A stretch of 64,000 bases of DNA from Lelliottia nimipressuralis (GCF_004402045.1 NZ_SOMG01000002.1:1-64000), one strand, 5' to 3'. Shown: positions 50,971 to 62,570, counted from the stretch's first letter. Notes: a model not told the origin generated them from the sequence alone. Translations and numbers: made by a program.

Positions 50971-51462
50971 TTTTTTCGCTGATTATCAGGCGATAAACCG
51001 GACGCAACTTTCTTCAGATTCGAAAAATCGTCAAAACAACGCGGCAGGCTGAGTTTCAGCGCGGCGAATTAAAAACAACGTTGTGTGTAATTAAAAACGT
51101 ACGAATAAACAAAAAAGCAATAAAATTCAAAAACCTGAAATATAAGCTGCGAGTAAAATTAATTATCCACTCAAGCATAAGCCATAGGAATATTACTGTA
51201 AACGTTGTACATAACACCCGCTTTTGCATCAGTTTTGCTATCCCAATGAATTCTTTATAAAGAGTCCGGAAAAAGGGAGCTTAGCCTGCAAAGATATATT
51301 TTTTCACAGACGCGCACTGACAATGGGTAGCGATAACTCCCCCCGCTTTTCATCAGTCCGGCACTGGCGAATAAAACAGCGATCGTGATATAGTTCACAA
51401 ATCTTATGTAACGAAAAAATTCCGTTTCATTCAGTTCGTCTGTTTTGTAGAGGATGGGTTCT
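50971..51462. other. AT-rich intergenic region between the cyclase gene and yjcB
   Basis: No gene seen in about 490 bases. The stretch is AT-rich and must contain divergent promoters. A minus-strand frame of 97 codons (51255-51548) overlaps yjcB and lacks gene-like features. Confidence 0.5.
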
Positions 51463-51744
51463 ATGGCAACCATTACTACCAGCATGGTTCTCCTGCGCTG
51501 GCCTTTGTTGAGTGCGGTACTGATGTTTTTAGCCAGCACGCTTAACATTCAGTTTCGTAAATCTGACTACGCGGCTCTTGCTGTCATCAGCACGCTGTTG
51601 GGGCTGGGTGCAGCCTGCTGGTTTGCCACGGGTCTGCTTGGCATTACCCTGCTGGATATGGCCGCCGTCTGGGAAAATATCAAAGTGGTAATGGTTGAGG
51701 CGATGAGCCATACGCCGCCGGACTGGCCGATGGTCATTACCTGA
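51463..51744 (+). CDS. yjcB: inner-membrane protein YjcB
   Basis: A 93-residue protein with two or three membrane segments. It matches E. coli YjcB in length and place next to ssb. The start at 51463 (MATITTSMVLLRW) is chosen over an ATG nine bases upstream. Function unknown. Confidence 0.87.
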   Translation: MATITTSMVLLRWPLLSAVLMFLASTLNIQFRKSDYAALAVISTLLGLGAACWFATGLLGITLLDMAAVWENIKVVMVEAMSHTPPDWPMVIT

Positions 51745-51756
51745 TCCCTTATCGAA

Positions 51757-51788
51757 TAAAAAAACCCAGACAATGGTCTGGGTTTTTT
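51757..51788. terminator. bidirectional terminator between yjcB and ssb
   Basis: AAAAAACCCAGAC pairs with GTCTGGGTTTTTT across a short loop, between convergent genes. Confidence 0.92.
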
Positions 51789-51806
51789 GTTTTTACGCGC
51801 TGGAAA

Positions 51807-52334
51807 TCAGAACGGAATGTCGTCGTCGAAATCCATTGGCGGTTCGTTAGACGGCGCCGGCGCAGACTGCTGCTGTGGACGAGACTGTGCACCGCCGCTG
51901 AACTGGTTGCCGCCCTGTGGCTGCTGAGGCTGACCCCAACCGCCCTGCTGCTGGCCGCCACCTGCTGGTGCCGCGCCACCGCCCTGACGGCCACCCAGCA
52001 TCTGCATGGTGCCACCGACGTTAACCACAACTTCAGTGGTGTACTTCTCAGCGCCGGACTGATCGGTCCATTTGCGGGTACGCAGCTGACCTTCGATATA
52101 CACCTGAGAACCTTTACGCAGATACTCACCGGCCACTTCTGCCAGTTTGCCAAACAGCACAACGCGGTGCCATTCGGTCTGCTCTTTCATCTCACCGGTC
52201 GCTTTATCACGCCAGGATTCGGAAGTAGCCAGCGTAATGTTGGCAACTGCGCCACCACTCGGCATGTAGCGTACTTCCGGGTCCTGGCCCAGATTACCGA
52301 CGAGAATCACCTTGTTTACGCCTCTGCTGGCCAT
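51807..52334 (-). CDS. ssb: single-stranded DNA-binding protein SSB
   Basis: A 175-residue tetrameric SSB: N-terminal OB fold (about 1-112), a Gly/Gln-rich linker and the acidic C-terminal tip DFDDDIPF that recruits repair and replication proteins. It is divergent from uvrA and shares a LexA box with it. Confidence 0.98.
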   Translation of the reverse strand: MASRGVNKVILVGNLGQDPEVRYMPSGGAVANITLATSESWRDKATGEMKEQTEWHRVVLFGKLAEVAGEYLRKGSQVYIEGQLRTRKWTDQSGAEKYTTEVVVNVGGTMQMLGGRQGGGAAPAGGGQQQGGWGQPQQPQGGNQFSGGAQSRPQQQSAPAPSNEPPMDFDDDIPF

Positions 52335-52482
52335 GTTCGTGTCTCCTGAATACGTTTCTTAATAGTGTAAACGCGCGAGTGTACCATTTCCACGCGTCAA
52401 TTTGCATAGTTGCGTAGCAGGTTCAGAAATCTCCCGCGAACTCGACATTGTTACACAGCGAATCAGAAAATGCATTCCAATA

Positions 52483-52498
52483 CTGTATATTCAAACAG
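52483..52498. promoter_or_regulatory. LexA (SOS) box between ssb and uvrA
   Basis: CTGTATATTCAAACAG is a CTGT-N8-ACAG site. It lies about 85 bases before uvrA, matching the known E. coli LexA site of uvrA/ssb. Confidence 0.93.
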
Positions 52499-52585
52499 GT
52501 CAAATTGTGTCATAATTAGCCGTTTCTGACAGCCGTTTGTCCTTCAAACAAACCAGGCAATCCGTGTTCCAACCGGGAAAGGTGA

Positions 52586-55408
52586 ATGGATAAGATCGAA
52601 GTTCGGGGCGCCCGCACCCACAATCTCAAGAATATCAACCTCATAATTCCTCGCGACAAACTCATTGTCGTGACCGGGCTTTCGGGGTCTGGCAAATCCT
52701 CACTGGCTTTCGACACTTTGTATGCCGAAGGACAGCGTCGTTACGTTGAATCACTCTCTGCGTACGCGCGTCAGTTCCTGTCGCTGATGGAAAAACCGGA
52801 TGTCGACCACATTGAAGGGTTATCCCCTGCTATCTCTATTGAGCAGAAGTCCACCTCGCACAACCCGCGTTCAACGGTCGGTACCATTACCGAAATCCAT
52901 GACTACCTGCGTCTGCTGTATGCGCGCGTGGGTGAGCCGCGCTGCCCGGACCACGACGTCCCGCTGGCGGCACAGACCGTAAGCCAGATGGTGGATAACG
53001 TGCTATCGCAGCCGGAAGGCAAACGCCTGATGCTGCTGGCACCAATCATTAAAGAACGTAAAGGCGAGCACACCAAAACGCTGGAAAACCTGGCAAGCCA
53101 GGGCTACATCCGCGCCCGTATCGACGGCGAGGTGTGCGACCTGTCCGATCCGCCAAAGCTTGAGCTGCAGAAGAAGCACACCATCGAAGTGGTGATTGAC
53201 CGCTTCAAGGTGCGTGACGATCTCGCCACGCGTCTGGCGGAATCCTTTGAAACGGCGCTGGAACTCTCCGGCGGTACGGCCGTGGTCTCCGACATGGACG
53301 ACCCGAAAGCGGAAGAGCTACTCTTCTCCGCCAACTTTGCCTGCCCTATTTGCGGCTACAGCATGCGCGAGCTGGAACCGCGACTGTTCTCGTTCAACAA
53401 CCCGGCGGGCGCGTGCCCGACGTGTGATGGCCTGGGCGTGCAGCAGTATTTTGACCCGGACCGCGTGATCCAGAATCCGGAGCTGTCCCTGGCGGGCGGT
53501 GCGATCCGCGGCTGGGATAAGCGTAATTTCTACTACTTCCAGATGCTTAAATCACTGGCTGAGCACTATAAATTCGACGTGGAAGCCCCGTGGGCCAGCC
53601 TGAGCCCGAACGTGCATAAAGTGATCCTGTTCGGTTCCGGCAAAGAGAACATTGAGTTCAAGTACATGAACGATCGCGGCGATACCTCCGTGCGTCGCCA
53701 CCCGTTCGAAGGGGTGCTGCACAATATGGAGCGCCGCTACAAAGAGACCGAATCCAGCGCGGTGCGCGAGGAGCTGGCGAAGTTCATCAGCAACCGCTCC
53801 TGCGCCACCTGTGAGGGCACGCGTCTGCGTCGCGAAGCACGCCACGTGTTTGTAGAAAACACGGCGCTGCCGACCATCTCAGACATGAGCATCGGCCATG
53901 CGATGGACTTCTTCAACAACCTGAAGCTCTCCGGCCAGCGTGCAAAAATTGCCGAAAAAGTGCTGAAAGAGATTGGCGATCGCCTGAAGTTCCTGGTCAA
54001 CGTTGGCCTGAACTACCTGACGCTTTCCCGCTCGGCGGAAACGCTCTCCGGCGGTGAAGCCCAGCGTATCCGTCTGGCAAGCCAGATTGGCGCGGGCCTG
54101 GTAGGCGTCATGTACGTGCTCGATGAGCCGTCCATCGGCCTGCATCAGCGCGACAACGAGCGCCTGCTCGGCACCCTGGTACACCTGCGTAACCTCGGTA
54201 ACACGGTGATTGTGGTTGAGCACGACGAAGATGCGATCCGCGCAGCAGACCACGTGATCGATATTGGTCCTGGCGCAGGCGTACACGGCGGTCAGGTGGT
54301 TGCGGAAGGTACGCTGAAAGACATTATGGCGGTGCCAGAGTCCCTCACCGGCCAGTTCATGAGCGGTAAGCGCAAGATTGAGGTACCGAAGCAGCGCGTG
54401 GCAGCGGATCCGGAAAAAGTGCTGAAGCTGACCGGGGCGCGCGGCAACAACCTGAAAGACGTCACCCTGACGCTGCCGGTTGGGCTGTTTACCTGTATTA
54501 CCGGCGTGTCCGGTTCCGGTAAATCGACGCTGATCAACGATACCCTGTTCCCGATTGCACAGACGGCGCTCAACGGCGCAACGCTCGCCGAGCCTGCACC
54601 GTACCGCGAGATCCACGGGCTGGAGCATTTCGACAAGGTTATCGATATCGACCAGAGCCCGATTGGCCGTACCCCGCGTTCCAACCCGGCGACCTATACC
54701 GGCGTCTTTACGCCTGTACGTGAACTGTTTGCGGGCGTACCGGAATCACGTTCACGCGGGTACACGCCTGGACGGTTCAGTTTTAACGTGCGCGGCGGCC
54801 GCTGCGAAGCCTGCCAGGGCGACGGCGTGATCAAGGTTGAGATGCACTTCCTGCCGGATATCTACGTGCCGTGCGACCAGTGCAAGGGTAAGCGCTATAA
54901 CCGTGAAACGCTGGAGATTAAGTACAAAGGCAAGACCATCCACGAAGTGCTGGACATGACCATAGAAGAGGCGCGCGAGTTCTTTGACGCCGTCCCTGCG
55001 CTGGCGCGTAAGCTGCAGACGCTGATGGACGTCGGTCTGACCTACATTCGTCTGGGCCAGTCCGCCACCACGCTGTCAGGAGGTGAAGCACAGCGCGTTA
55101 AGCTGGCGCGTGAACTCTCCAAACGTGGCACCGGCCAGACGCTGTATATTCTGGATGAGCCGACCACCGGTCTGCACTTTGCCGATATCCAGCAGTTGCT
55201 TGAGGTTCTGCATCAGCTTCGCGATCAGGGCAACACCATCGTGGTCATCGAACACAACCTGGACGTGATTAAAACCGCGGACTGGGTTGTCGATCTCGGC
55301 CCGGAAGGCGGCAGCGGCGGCGGTGAAATCCTCGTCTCCGGTACGCCAGAGACCGTTGCAGAGTGCGAAGCCTCGCACACTGCACGCTTCCTCAAACCGT
55401 TGCTGTAA
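52586..55408 (+). CDS. uvrA: excinuclease ABC subunit A
   Basis: The DNA-damage recognition ATPase of nucleotide excision repair, 940 residues as in E. coli. Two ABC modules: Walker [13 protein letters not shown] near 31 and [12 protein letters not shown] near 640, with signatures [12 protein letters not shown] and [12 protein letters not shown]. Zinc modules are visible at CPICGYS...CPTCDGLG and CEACQGDG...CDQCKGKRY. The stop is three bases from that of convergent yjbR. Confidence 0.99.
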   Translation: MDKIEVRGARTHNLKNINLIIPRDKLIVVTGLSGSGKSSLAFDTLYAEGQRRYVESLSAYARQFLSLMEKPDVDHIEGLSPAISIEQKSTSHNPRSTVGTITEIHDYLRLLYARVGEPRCPDHDVPLAAQTVSQMVDNVLSQPEGKRLMLLAPIIKERKGEHTKTLENLASQGYIRARIDGEVCDLSDPPKLELQKKHTIEVVIDRFKVRDDLATRLAESFETALELSGGTAVVSDMDDPKAEELLFSANFACPICGYSMRELEPRLFSFNNPAGACPTCDGLGVQQYFDPDRVIQNPELSLAGGAIRGWDKRNFYYFQMLKSLAEHYKFDVEAPWASLSPNVHKVILFGSGKENIEFKYMNDRGDTSVRRHPFEGVLHNMERRYKETESSAVREELAKFISNRSCATCEGTRLRREARHVFVENTALPTISDMSIGHAMDFFNNLKLSGQRAKIAEKVLKEIGDRLKFLVNVGLNYLTLSRSAETLSGGEAQRIRLASQIGAGLVGVMYVLDEPSIGLHQRDNERLLGTLVHLRNLGNTVIVVEHDEDAIRAADHVIDIGPGAGVHGGQVVAEGTLKDIMAVPESLTGQFMSGKRKIEVPKQRVAADPEKVLKLTGARGNNLKDVTLTLPVGLFTCITGVSGSGKSTLINDTLFPIAQTALNGATLAEPAPYREIHGLEHFDKVIDIDQSPIGRTPRSNPATYTGVFTPVRELFAGVPESRSRGYTPGRFSFNVRGGRCEACQGDGVIKVEMHFLPDIYVPCDQCKGKRYNRETLEIKYKGKTIHEVLDMTIEEAREFFDAVPALARKLQTLMDVGLTYIRLGQSATTLSGGEAQRVKLARELSKRGTGQTLYILDEPTTGLHFADIQQLLEVLHQLRDQGNTIVVIEHNLDVIKTADWVVDLGPEGGSGGGEILVSGTPETVAECEASHTARFLKPLL

Positions 55409-55411
55409 TTA

Positions 55412-55765
55412 TCACACGGAGAGCTGCTGTCGGGTCGTTTCCGGCAGTAGCTCAACCGCCTGCTGATAAGACGCATCCACCAGATAGTAAATCTGTGAGC
55501 CTGGAATAGAGCCATCGAGATAGACAGTGCTCCAGTGCGCTTTATTGAGATGTTTGCTCGGTCTTACATCGTCATGCTGCTGGCGCAATAAATCGGCCAG
55601 TTCCGGACTGGTTTTCAGCGACGCCGCCGGCCGCCCCTCAACCTCTTTCACCATCGCAAACAGCACGTCCCCCACTTTAATCTGCGTGGCTTTCCAGTCG
55701 CTATGAACGCTTTGCTCCGCACCCGGTTTACTCATGCAGTACTGAAGTAGCTCCGAAATTGTCAT
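55412..55765 (-). CDS. yjbR: MmcQ/YjbR-family protein
   Basis: A 117-residue CyaY-like alpha/beta protein of the YjbR family (DUF419). Conserved features include the N-terminal helix ELLQYCMSKPGA and the C-terminal HWSTVYLDG. It may bind DNA; its role is not known. It follows yjbQ in one operon, two bases after its stop. Confidence 0.93.
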   Translation of the reverse strand: MTISELLQYCMSKPGAEQSVHSDWKATQIKVGDVLFAMVKEVEGRPAASLKTSPELADLLRQQHDDVRPSKHLNKAHWSTVYLDGSIPGSQIYYLVDASYQQAVELLPETTRQQLSV

Positions 55766-55767
55766 CT

Positions 55768-56184
55768 TTATTCCCCTTGTAGCGTGGCGATAATTTTACG
55801 CGAACCACCGTGAATGCGATGCTCTCCCAGCCAGATCCCCTGCCATGTACCCAACAATAGCTGCCCATTGTGTACCGGCAGCATCAGCGATACGCCCAGC
55901 AGAGAAGATTTGATGTGCGAAGGCATGTCATCGTCGCCCTCATAATCATGCTCATAAGGTGCGTTGTCCGGGACGGCCTTCAGAAAATGGTGCTCCATGT
56001 CAGACCGGACGGTGGGATCGCAATTTTCATTAAGCGTGAGAGAGGCCGACGTGTGCTGAAGAAGCAGATGCAGTAAACCCATTTTGACCCGCGACAGGTC
56101 GCGGATCTGCCCGATGACTTCATCCGTCACCAGGTGAAATCCGCGTGGTTTAGCGCTTAAGGTCAGGGTTTGTTGATACCACAT
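55768..56184 (-). CDS. yjbQ: YjbQ-family protein (UPF0047)
   Basis: A 138-residue protein of the YjbQ family. It has the conserved [20 protein letters not shown] and the C-terminal [14 protein letters not shown]. In E. coli the protein has weak thiamin phosphate synthase activity; the physiological role is unclear. It is upstream of yjbR in one operon. Confidence 0.94.
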   Translation of the reverse strand: MWYQQTLTLSAKPRGFHLVTDEVIGQIRDLSRVKMGLLHLLLQHTSASLTLNENCDPTVRSDMEHHFLKAVPDNAPYEHDYEGDDDMPSHIKSSLLGVSLMLPVHNGQLLLGTWQGIWLGEHRIHGGSRKIIATLQGE

Positions 56185-56297
56185 GTGCTGCTCCGTAATG
56201 AAAGATGAATCTTTCTAAGTGTGCAGCAAGAAGACGAAAGGTAAAACCCGCAGCAGCGAGATTTGATTAAAAAATCATCATACCCGCTGACTGGTGC

Positions 56298-57011
56298 TTA
56301 ATACTCCGAGCTGACGATCACCTCTTCGCCAAACTTTCCGGCCATCGGGAGCGGTCGGTACGTCGAGTTAGAGGCACGCAGTACCCTTATCCCTCTGGCC
56401 CCTACGTCATGCGCGGCGGTGATGTCGTTATCTGAGTCGCCGTAGAATACTTTGATATTTTTCTTTTCCAGCCACTGGGTTTTGGTGTTTTGCCCTTCTT
56501 TATCACCCGCAAAAATTACCGGATTCATGCTCGATGCCGGGATCAGGAAATCATCCTGCAGCGTTTTAGAGACGGTTTCGGTTTTGGTCTGACTGCGTCC
56601 GGTCACGAAGTAAATGCTGTCGCCGCGCTTCACATGCATGGCGATAAGCGCGCGGGCCACCTCTTTCGGGATGCTGAATTCGTCCCAGCCGTTATTCATT
56701 TTTTCCCAGAATTCCGGGTTCTTCAGATACGCTTCGCTGTCGGGCGAATACATTTTTTTGCCGCGCCAGAAACCCGGGCTGGAGAACAGAACGGTATCGT
56801 CAATGTCGAAGCCCACGGCCATTGGCGGGCGACCCATCAGGCTGTTTTCGATTTGGGCCACGGAAACCCAGTGAATGGGTGCCTGCTCGGCAAGAATCGC
56901 GGCGGTGGTGCCGGTGTAAAGCGGCGTGGGTGCGGAAGCACGCGCGACGACAGCACTGTTAAGCGAGAACAATAAGCAGGCGGCGCTGAGCGCCAGTGTG
57001 ATCTTGCGCAT
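56298..57011 (-). CDS. aphA: class B acid phosphatase AphA
   Basis: A 237-residue periplasmic phosphatase and phosphotransferase. The signal peptide ends about residue 25. The HAD-type active site is [11 protein letters not shown] (nucleophile Asp near 69), with [13 protein letters not shown] and [11 protein letters not shown] as later motifs. It releases phosphate from nucleotides and other organic phosphates. Confidence 0.97.
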   Translation of the reverse strand: MRKITLALSAACLLFSLNSAVVARASAPTPLYTGTTAAILAEQAPIHWVSVAQIENSLMGRPPMAVGFDIDDTVLFSSPGFWRGKKMYSPDSEAYLKNPEFWEKMNNGWDEFSIPKEVARALIAMHVKRGDSIYFVTGRSQTKTETVSKTLQDDFLIPASSMNPVIFAGDKEGQNTKTQWLEKKNIKVFYGDSDNDITAAHDVGARGIRVLRASNSTYRPLPMAGKFGEEVIVSSEY

Positions 57012-57179
57012 ATTTTCCCCTGAATATTCAGTTTGTTATCGTTTTATTTTGAGCGAATGGTCAAAAAACTCTCCGACCATAACCCCAGCGGAAGATGAAG
57101 GGAAGGAGTTTTTACTTATGAGGCTGAATAAAAAGAAGAAGATCACAAAGTACCGGGCAACGTTCTTGTGCGGCCTGAT

Positions 57180-57202
57180 GCCCTCTCCCACAGGGAGAGG
57201 GC
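57180..57202. repeat. CTCTCCC-type intergenic palindrome
   Basis: GCCCTCTCCC and GGGAGAGGGC flank ACA. It is 14 bases past the tyrB stop and may act as its terminator hairpin. Confidence 0.75.
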
Positions 57203-57216
57203 TGGTGAGTAAGCAC

Positions 57217-58410
57217 TTACATTACAGCAGCAAACGCCTGCGCCACGCGATGAACGTTACCGGCATTCAGGCCCGCCACGCACATACGTCCGCTGGCAAT
57301 CAGGTAGACGCCGAACTCTTCACGCAGGCGATCGACCTGAGCAGCGCTTAGGCCGGTGTAGCTAAACATGCCGCGCTGTTTAAGCAGATAGTCGAAGTTG
57401 TGTCCCGGTACGGCCTCTTTCAGCACGTTAACCAGCTCCTGACGCATGGACAGGATGCGTTTACGCATGGCCTCCACTTCCGCAAGCCAGTTAGCTTTCA
57501 GCTGTTCGTCACCGAGCACGGTCGCCACAACCTGCGCACCAAAGTTTGGCGGGCTGGAGTAGATGCGGCGCACCGTCGCCTTCAGCTGACCCAGCACGCG
57601 GCTGGCGGCTTCGGCGTCCTCACACACCACGGACAGCCCCCCGACGCGTTCACCGTACAGGGAGAAGATTTTAGAGAAAGAGTTACTCACCAGTGCAGGG
57701 AGCCCGGCGCTGGCAACGGCGCGAATCGCGTAGGCATCTTCTTCCATACCCGAGCCAAAGCCCTGATAGGCAATGTCGAGGAATGGGATCAGATTACGCG
57801 CCTTCAGAACCTCAATCACGGCATCCCATTGGGCATTCGTGAGGTCCGCACCGGTCGGGTTATGGCAGCACGGATGCAGCAGGACAATACTGCGCTCCGG
57901 CAGGGTATTCAGTTTTTCCAGCAGCGCTTCAACGCGCACGCCGTTGGTTTTGCTGTCGAACCACGGATAGGTCCCCACCTTAAAGCCTGCGCCTTCAAAA
58001 ATCGCAACGTGGTTTTCCCACGTTGGGTCGCTGACCCACACGCCCGAATCCGGGAAATATTTCTTCAGGAAGTCTGCACCCACTTTTAGCGCACCCGAGC
58101 CACCTAACGTCTGGATGGTAGCCACGCGTTTTTGCGCGAGCACCGGGTGATCGGCGCCAAACAGAAGAGGCGCAATGGTGCTGCGGTAGGTATTTAATCC
58201 TTCCATCGGCAGGTAGAGCGATGCGCCGTGTGGAGCGGCGTTCAGGCGCGCTTCGGCTTCGGCAACGGCCTGCAGCTGGGGAATAAAACCTTCGTGGTTA
58301 TAATACAAACCGATGCTGAGGTTCACTTTATCGCTGCGAGGATCTTCTTTGAAACGCTCCATTAAGGAGAGAATAGGGTCGCCGGCATAGGCGTCAACTT
58401 TCTGAAACAC
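57217..58410 (-). CDS. tyrB: aromatic amino acid aminotransferase TyrB
   Basis: A 397-residue PLP-dependent class I aminotransferase, last step of tyrosine and phenylalanine synthesis. The catalytic lysine lies in [17 protein letters not shown], with HNPTGAD upstream. The start is the GTG at 58410 ([12 protein letters not shown]), the same unusual start as in E. coli; an upstream in-frame start would add 14 residues foreign to the family. I found no clear TyrR box upstream. Confidence 0.97.
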   Translation of the reverse strand: MFQKVDAYAGDPILSLMERFKEDPRSDKVNLSIGLYYNHEGFIPQLQAVAEAEARLNAAPHGASLYLPMEGLNTYRSTIAPLLFGADHPVLAQKRVATIQTLGGSGALKVGADFLKKYFPDSGVWVSDPTWENHVAIFEGAGFKVGTYPWFDSKTNGVRVEALLEKLNTLPERSIVLLHPCCHNPTGADLTNAQWDAVIEVLKARNLIPFLDIAYQGFGSGMEEDAYAIRAVASAGLPALVSNSFSKIFSLYGERVGGLSVVCEDAEAASRVLGQLKATVRRIYSSPPNFGAQVVATVLGDEQLKANWLAEVEAMRKRILSMRQELVNVLKEAVPGHNFDYLLKQRGMFSYTGLSAAQVDRLREEFGVYLIASGRMCVAGLNAGNVHRVAQAFAAVM

Positions 58411-58494
58411 GCGATGAATCTCCGGAATTCGATGAGGCAGGAATTTCAACAATAAACCGGAAGTGGGAGAAGATCGAGAGGATGTTAATAAAGT

Positions 58495-58521
58495 TGAAGT
58501 GAGGTGAATGACCTCACTTCA
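58495..58521 (-). terminator. hairpin downstream of alr
   Basis: TGAAGTGAGGT / ACCTCACTTCA, an 11-base stem with five-base loop. On the minus strand it is followed by only a short T-rich run, so termination may be partial and tyrB could receive read-through. Confidence 0.65.
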
Positions 58522-58529
58522 TTGGCGGT

Positions 58530-59609
58530 TCAATCTATGTACTTCATCGCCACCCGTGACGTCAGGCGCGTGATAAGTTCGTAAGCACTCACTTTTGTAA
58601 TTTCAGCAATACGTTCAACAGGCAAACCCTCGCCCCACATCACCACATCGTCGCCGGGCTTATCCTGGGCTTCAGGTCCCAGATCGACGCAAATCATGTC
58701 CATCGCCACGCGGCCCACAATCTGCACCTCGCGACCGTTGACCAGAACCGGCGTACCCGACGGCGCTGCGCGCGGATAGCCGTCGCCATAGCCCATCGCC
58801 ACTACGCCCAGGCGCGTATCGCGTTCACTGGTCCATGTGCCGCCGTAACCCACTGGCTCACCGGCTTTATGCTCGCGCACGGCGATCAGGTTAGAGACAA
58901 GGGACATCACCGGCTGGAAACCGAAATCTGGCCCCCAGGATTTGCCCTCCAGCGGCGACACGCCGTAAAGAATGATGCCCGGGCGAGCCCAGTCGAAGTG
59001 CGACTGAGGCCACAGTAAAATACCGCCGGATGCCGCAAGGGACCGCATCCCCGGCTTGCCTTCGCAGAAGGTAGTAAAGATATCCAGCTGCCGCTCGGTC
59101 TCTCCGCATTCGGGCTCATCGGCGCGGGCAAAGTGGCTGACAATATTCACCGGCTGGCGCACGTTTTTGCACTGGCACAAACGCTGATAAAACGCCTCCG
59201 CGTTTTCCGGACGCACGCCCAGACGGTGCATGCCCGTATCGAGCTTCATCCACACGGTTACCGGCTCGCTCAGCTCGGCGGTCTCGAGCGCGGCGAGCTG
59301 CTCTTCGTTATGCACCGCCGTGTGAAGATGCTGGTCAGCAATGGTCGGCAAATCTGTGGCTTCGAAAAAGCCTTCCAGCAGCAGAATGGGTTGAGTAATC
59401 CCCCCCGCGCGCAGGCGGAGAGCTTCTTCAAGACGGGCGACGCCAAAAGCGTCGGCATCGGGGAGCGTTCGCGCGGTCTCAAGAAGACCGTGTCCGTAAG
59501 CGTTCGCTTTCACGACTGCAACGAGCTTGCTGGCGGGTGCCAGTTCACGCAGACGTTGCAGGTTGTGTCGCAGAGCGCGGCGGTTGATAACTACTGTTGC
59601 CGCTTGCAT
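58530..59609 (-). CDS. alr: alanine racemase Alr
   Basis: A 359-residue PLP enzyme that makes D-alanine for peptidoglycan. Lys34 in [10 protein letters not shown] binds PLP; the second catalytic Tyr lies in [15 protein letters not shown]. It follows dnaB on the same strand by 16 bases. Confidence 0.98.
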   Translation of the reverse strand: MQAATVVINRRALRHNLQRLRELAPASKLVAVVKANAYGHGLLETARTLPDADAFGVARLEEALRLRAGGITQPILLLEGFFEATDLPTIADQHLHTAVHNEEQLAALETAELSEPVTVWMKLDTGMHRLGVRPENAEAFYQRLCQCKNVRQPVNIVSHFARADEPECGETERQLDIFTTFCEGKPGMRSLAASGGILLWPQSHFDWARPGIILYGVSPLEGKSWGPDFGFQPVMSLVSNLIAVREHKAGEPVGYGGTWTSERDTRLGVVAMGYGDGYPRAAPSGTPVLVNGREVQIVGRVAMDMICVDLGPEAQDKPGDDVVMWGEGLPVERIAEITKVSAYELITRLTSRVAMKYID

Positions 59610-59625
59610 TTGAATTCCTTAGAAA

Positions 59626-61038
59626 TTACTCATCATCGTATTGAGGACCGGCATAGTTGTCGAAACGCGACCACTGTCCGTTAAAGGTCAGACGCACCGT
59701 CCCGATCGGGCCGTTACGTTGTTTACCAATAATAATTTCGGCGATCCCTTTCAGGTCGCTGTTCTCGTGATAAACCTCATCACGGTAGATAAACATGATT
59801 AAGTCGGCATCCTGCTCGATGGAGCCGGATTCACGCAGGTCGGAGTTGACCGGACGCTTGTCGGCACGTTGTTCCAGAGAGCGGTTGAGCTGCGATAGCG
59901 CCACCACCGGCACGTGCAGTTCTTTGGCTAACGCCTTGAGCGAGCGGGAAATCTCTGCGATCTCCAGCGTACGGTTGTCGGAGAGCGACGGCACGCGCAT
60001 CAGCTGAAGGTAGTCGATCATGATAAGACCGATACCGCCGTGTTCACGGGCGATACGACGCGCGCGGGAACGAACCTCCGTCGGCGTCAGGCCCGAGGAG
60101 TCATCAATATAGATGTTACGTTTTTCCAGCAGAATACCCATGGTACCGGAGATGCGCGCCCAGTCTTCATCGTCCAGCTGCCCGGTACGAATGCGAGTCT
60201 GATCCACGCGGGACAACGATGCCAGAGAACGCATCATAATCTGCTCGGAGGGCATCTCGAGACTGAAGATTAAAACCGGCTTATCCTGCAACATCGCCGC
60301 GTTTTCAACGAGGTTCATCGCAAAAGTGGTCTTACCCATCGACGGACGCGCAGCGACGATAATCAAATCCGACGGCTGCAGGCCAGCGGTTTTCTTGTTC
60401 AAATCGTCATAGCCGGTGTTCACGCCGGTCACACCATCGTGCGGCTGCTGGAACAGCTGTTCGATACGGGCAACGGTGGCATCAAGGACATCGGCGATGT
60501 TTTTTGGGCCTTCGTCTTTATTGGCACGGCTTTCGGCGATTTTAAAGACGCGGGACTCGGCAAGGTCGAGCAGGTCTTCGCTGGTGCGACCCTGCGGATC
60601 GAACCCGGCTTCGGCGATCTCGTTCGCCACCGAAATCATCTCGCGGACAACGGCACGTTCGCGCACGATGTCGGCGTAAGCGCTGATGTTCGCCGCACTA
60701 GGCGTGTTTTTTGACAGTTCCGCCAGATAGGCAAATCCACCGCAGCTGTCGAGTTGCCCAAGACGTTCCAGCGATTCCGCGAGCGTGATCAGGTCGATTG
60801 GGCTGCCCGACTCCTGCAGACGCGCCATTTCGGTAAAGATATGGCGGTGCGGGCGGGTGTAGAAATCTTCCGCCACGACGCGCTCGGCGACGTCGTCCCA
60901 GCGTTCGTTATCCAGCATTAAACCGCCCAACACCGACTGTTCCGCTTCAATCGAGTGCGGCGGGACTTTTAACCCTGCGACCTGGAAATCACGCTCGCGA
61001 GGTTCAGTCTGTTTGTTGAAGGGTTTGTTTCCTGCCAT
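59626..61038 (-). CDS. dnaB: replicative DNA helicase DnaB
   Basis: A 470-residue hexameric helicase. The N-terminal domain binds DnaG primase (about 25-170). The C-terminal RecA-like domain has Walker A AARPSMGKTTFAM near 231, LIMIDYLQLM as Walker B and VPVVALSQLNRSLEQR. It is divergent from qorA. Confidence 0.99.
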   Translation of the reverse strand: MAGNKPFNKQTEPRERDFQVAGLKVPPHSIEAEQSVLGGLMLDNERWDDVAERVVAEDFYTRPHRHIFTEMARLQESGSPIDLITLAESLERLGQLDSCGGFAYLAELSKNTPSAANISAYADIVRERAVVREMISVANEIAEAGFDPQGRTSEDLLDLAESRVFKIAESRANKDEGPKNIADVLDATVARIEQLFQQPHDGVTGVNTGYDDLNKKTAGLQPSDLIIVAARPSMGKTTFAMNLVENAAMLQDKPVLIFSLEMPSEQIMMRSLASLSRVDQTRIRTGQLDDEDWARISGTMGILLEKRNIYIDDSSGLTPTEVRSRARRIAREHGGIGLIMIDYLQLMRVPSLSDNRTLEIAEISRSLKALAKELHVPVVALSQLNRSLEQRADKRPVNSDLRESGSIEQDADLIMFIYRDEVYHENSDLKGIAEIIIGKQRNGPIGTVRLTFNGQWSRFDNYAGPQYDDE

Positions 61039-61104
61039 AGTGAATGGAGTTACCGAGATAAAGAGTGGGTCGAAAGATTACCATATTTTTCTGACGGAGG
61101 GAGC

Positions 61105-62088
61105 ATGGCAACGCGCATTGAATTCCAGAAACACGGTGGACCAGAGGTGCTTAAAGCGGTGGAGTTTACCCCCGCCGCACCTGGCGAAAATGAAATCCAG
61201 GTTGAAAACAAAGCGATTGGCATTAACTACATCGACACCTACATTCGCGGCGGTCTCTACCCACCTCCGTCGATGCCAAGCGGGCTGGGAACGGAGGCGG
61301 CTGGCGTGGTCATCAAAGTTGGCAGCGCCGTTAAACATATCAAAGAGGGCGACCGCGTGGTGTATGCGCAGTCTGCCCTGGGGGCTTACAGCTCCGTTCA
61401 TAACGTCCCGGCGGACAAAGCCGCCCTTCTGCCTAATGCCATCTCTTTTGAACAGGCTGCCGCCTCATTCCTGAAAGGACTGACCGTCTTTTACCTGCTG
61501 CGCAAAACCTATGAAATCAAACCCGACGAGCAGTTCCTGTTCCATGCCGCTGCGGGTGGCGTGGGGCTGATCGCCTGCCAGTGGGCGAAGGCGCTGGGCG
61601 CGAAGCTTATCGGCACCGTAGGCAGCGCCCAGAAAGCACAGCGTGCGCTGCAGGCCGGTGCATGGCAGGTCATCAACTACCGTGAAGAGAGCATTGCTGA
61701 ACGGCTAAAAGAGATCACGCACGGTCAAAAAGTGCGGGTCGTGTATGACTCGGTGGGGAAAGATACCTGGGAAGCCTCGCTGGACTGCCTGCAGCGCCGT
61801 GGTCTGATGGTGAGCTTCGGGAATGCGTCAGGCGCGGTAACCGGCGTTAACCTGGGCATTCTGAACCAGAAGGGTTCTCTGTATGTGACACGCCCTTCCC
61901 TGCAAGGATACATCACCAACCGGGAAGAACTGATTGAGGCCAGCAACGAGTTGTTCTCGCTGATCGCCAGCGGCGTCATTAAAGTGGATGTGGCTGATGC
62001 GCAGAAATACGCGCTAACCGATGCGCAGCGCGCGCATGAGGTGCTGGAGAGCCGGGCAACGCAGGGGTCGAGCTTGTTGATTCCATGA
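61105..62088 (+). CDS. qorA: NADPH-dependent quinone oxidoreductase QorA
   Basis: A 327-residue medium-chain reductase of the zinc-free quinone oxidoreductase (zeta-crystallin) type. The NADPH-binding loop AAAGGVGLIACQWAKALG is near 150. GGAGG lies five bases ahead of the start. Confidence 0.97.
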   Translation: MATRIEFQKHGGPEVLKAVEFTPAAPGENEIQVENKAIGINYIDTYIRGGLYPPPSMPSGLGTEAAGVVIKVGSAVKHIKEGDRVVYAQSALGAYSSVHNVPADKAALLPNAISFEQAAASFLKGLTVFYLLRKTYEIKPDEQFLFHAAAGGVGLIACQWAKALGAKLIGTVGSAQKAQRALQAGAWQVINYREESIAERLKEITHGQKVRVVYDSVGKDTWEASLDCLQRRGLMVSFGNASGAVTGVNLGILNQKGSLYVTRPSLQGYITNREELIEASNELFSLIASGVIKVDVADAQKYALTDAQRAHEVLESRATQGSSLLIP

Positions 62089-62103
62089 GCCCAAAAAGAA
62101 ATT

Positions 62104-62123
62104 GGGCTTCCCTGAGGAAGCCC
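62104..62123 (+). terminator. qorA terminator
   Basis: GGGCTTCC and GGAAGCCC flank CTGA, followed by a T-rich run. Confidence 0.93.
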
Positions 62124-62271
62124 TTTCTTTTTTTAGTTCGGCTGTATGTAGGGTACAGCTCGATGAATTCTTTAACGGCAGTCATAGTGACAGATTCGAT
62201 AAGTAAATCCTATTCTGTTCTAAGCCCCGCTGCCGGAAAAGTTACAAGTATGTGACGAACCCCTCAATACC

Positions 62272-62514
62272 TTAGTAACGAAAACGGTTATTGCGCTGAT
62301 AACTGGGCACTTTTGGCGCTTTAATCGCCCGAATCACCCACACCACCGCAATGGCCAGCAGTAACCACGGCAGCAGCTTGATCGTCAGGGCAAACAATCC
62401 GCCAATAAACATAACCACCGTCGCCACAACGATAGCCGCCAGAATGCCGAGCAGCGAAACGCCTGTCGCTAACAGCATGACAAAGAAGCCAATCACAAAA
62501 AGTAGTTCCAGCAT
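62272..62514 (-). CDS. pspG: phage shock protein G
   Basis: An 80-residue inner-membrane protein with two or three hydrophobic segments and the C-terminal APKVPSYQR. It is the remote member of the Psp envelope-stress regulon. The start at 62514 (MLELLFVIGF) matches E. coli; 17 further upstream codons are in frame but overlap the promoter. Confidence 0.95.
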   Translation of the reverse strand: MLELLFVIGFFVMLLATGVSLLGILAAIVVATVVMFIGGLFALTIKLLPWLLLAIAVVWVIRAIKAPKVPSYQRNNRFRY

Positions 62515-62553
62515 GATGCTCTCCCACGAGTTCCCGAGTAATGCAGTAAGCAT

Positions 62554-62570
62554 TACAAGATCCATGCCAA
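62554..62570 (-). promoter_or_regulatory. sigma-54 promoter of pspG
   Basis: On the minus strand TTGGCATGGATCTTGTA has GG and GT ten bases apart, with GT in place of the usual GC at -12. It lies about 40 bases before pspG. In E. coli pspG is transcribed by RpoN with PspF. Confidence 0.72.

Noticed and set aside
56926..57351. 141-codon plus-strand frame between aphA and tyrB
   Set aside because: It runs through the aphA start, the intergenic palindrome and the end of tyrB, with no family resemblance.
58411..58529. TyrR box upstream of tyrB
   Set aside because: TyrR control is expected from E. coli, but no TGTAAA-N6-TTTACA-like sequence is visible.
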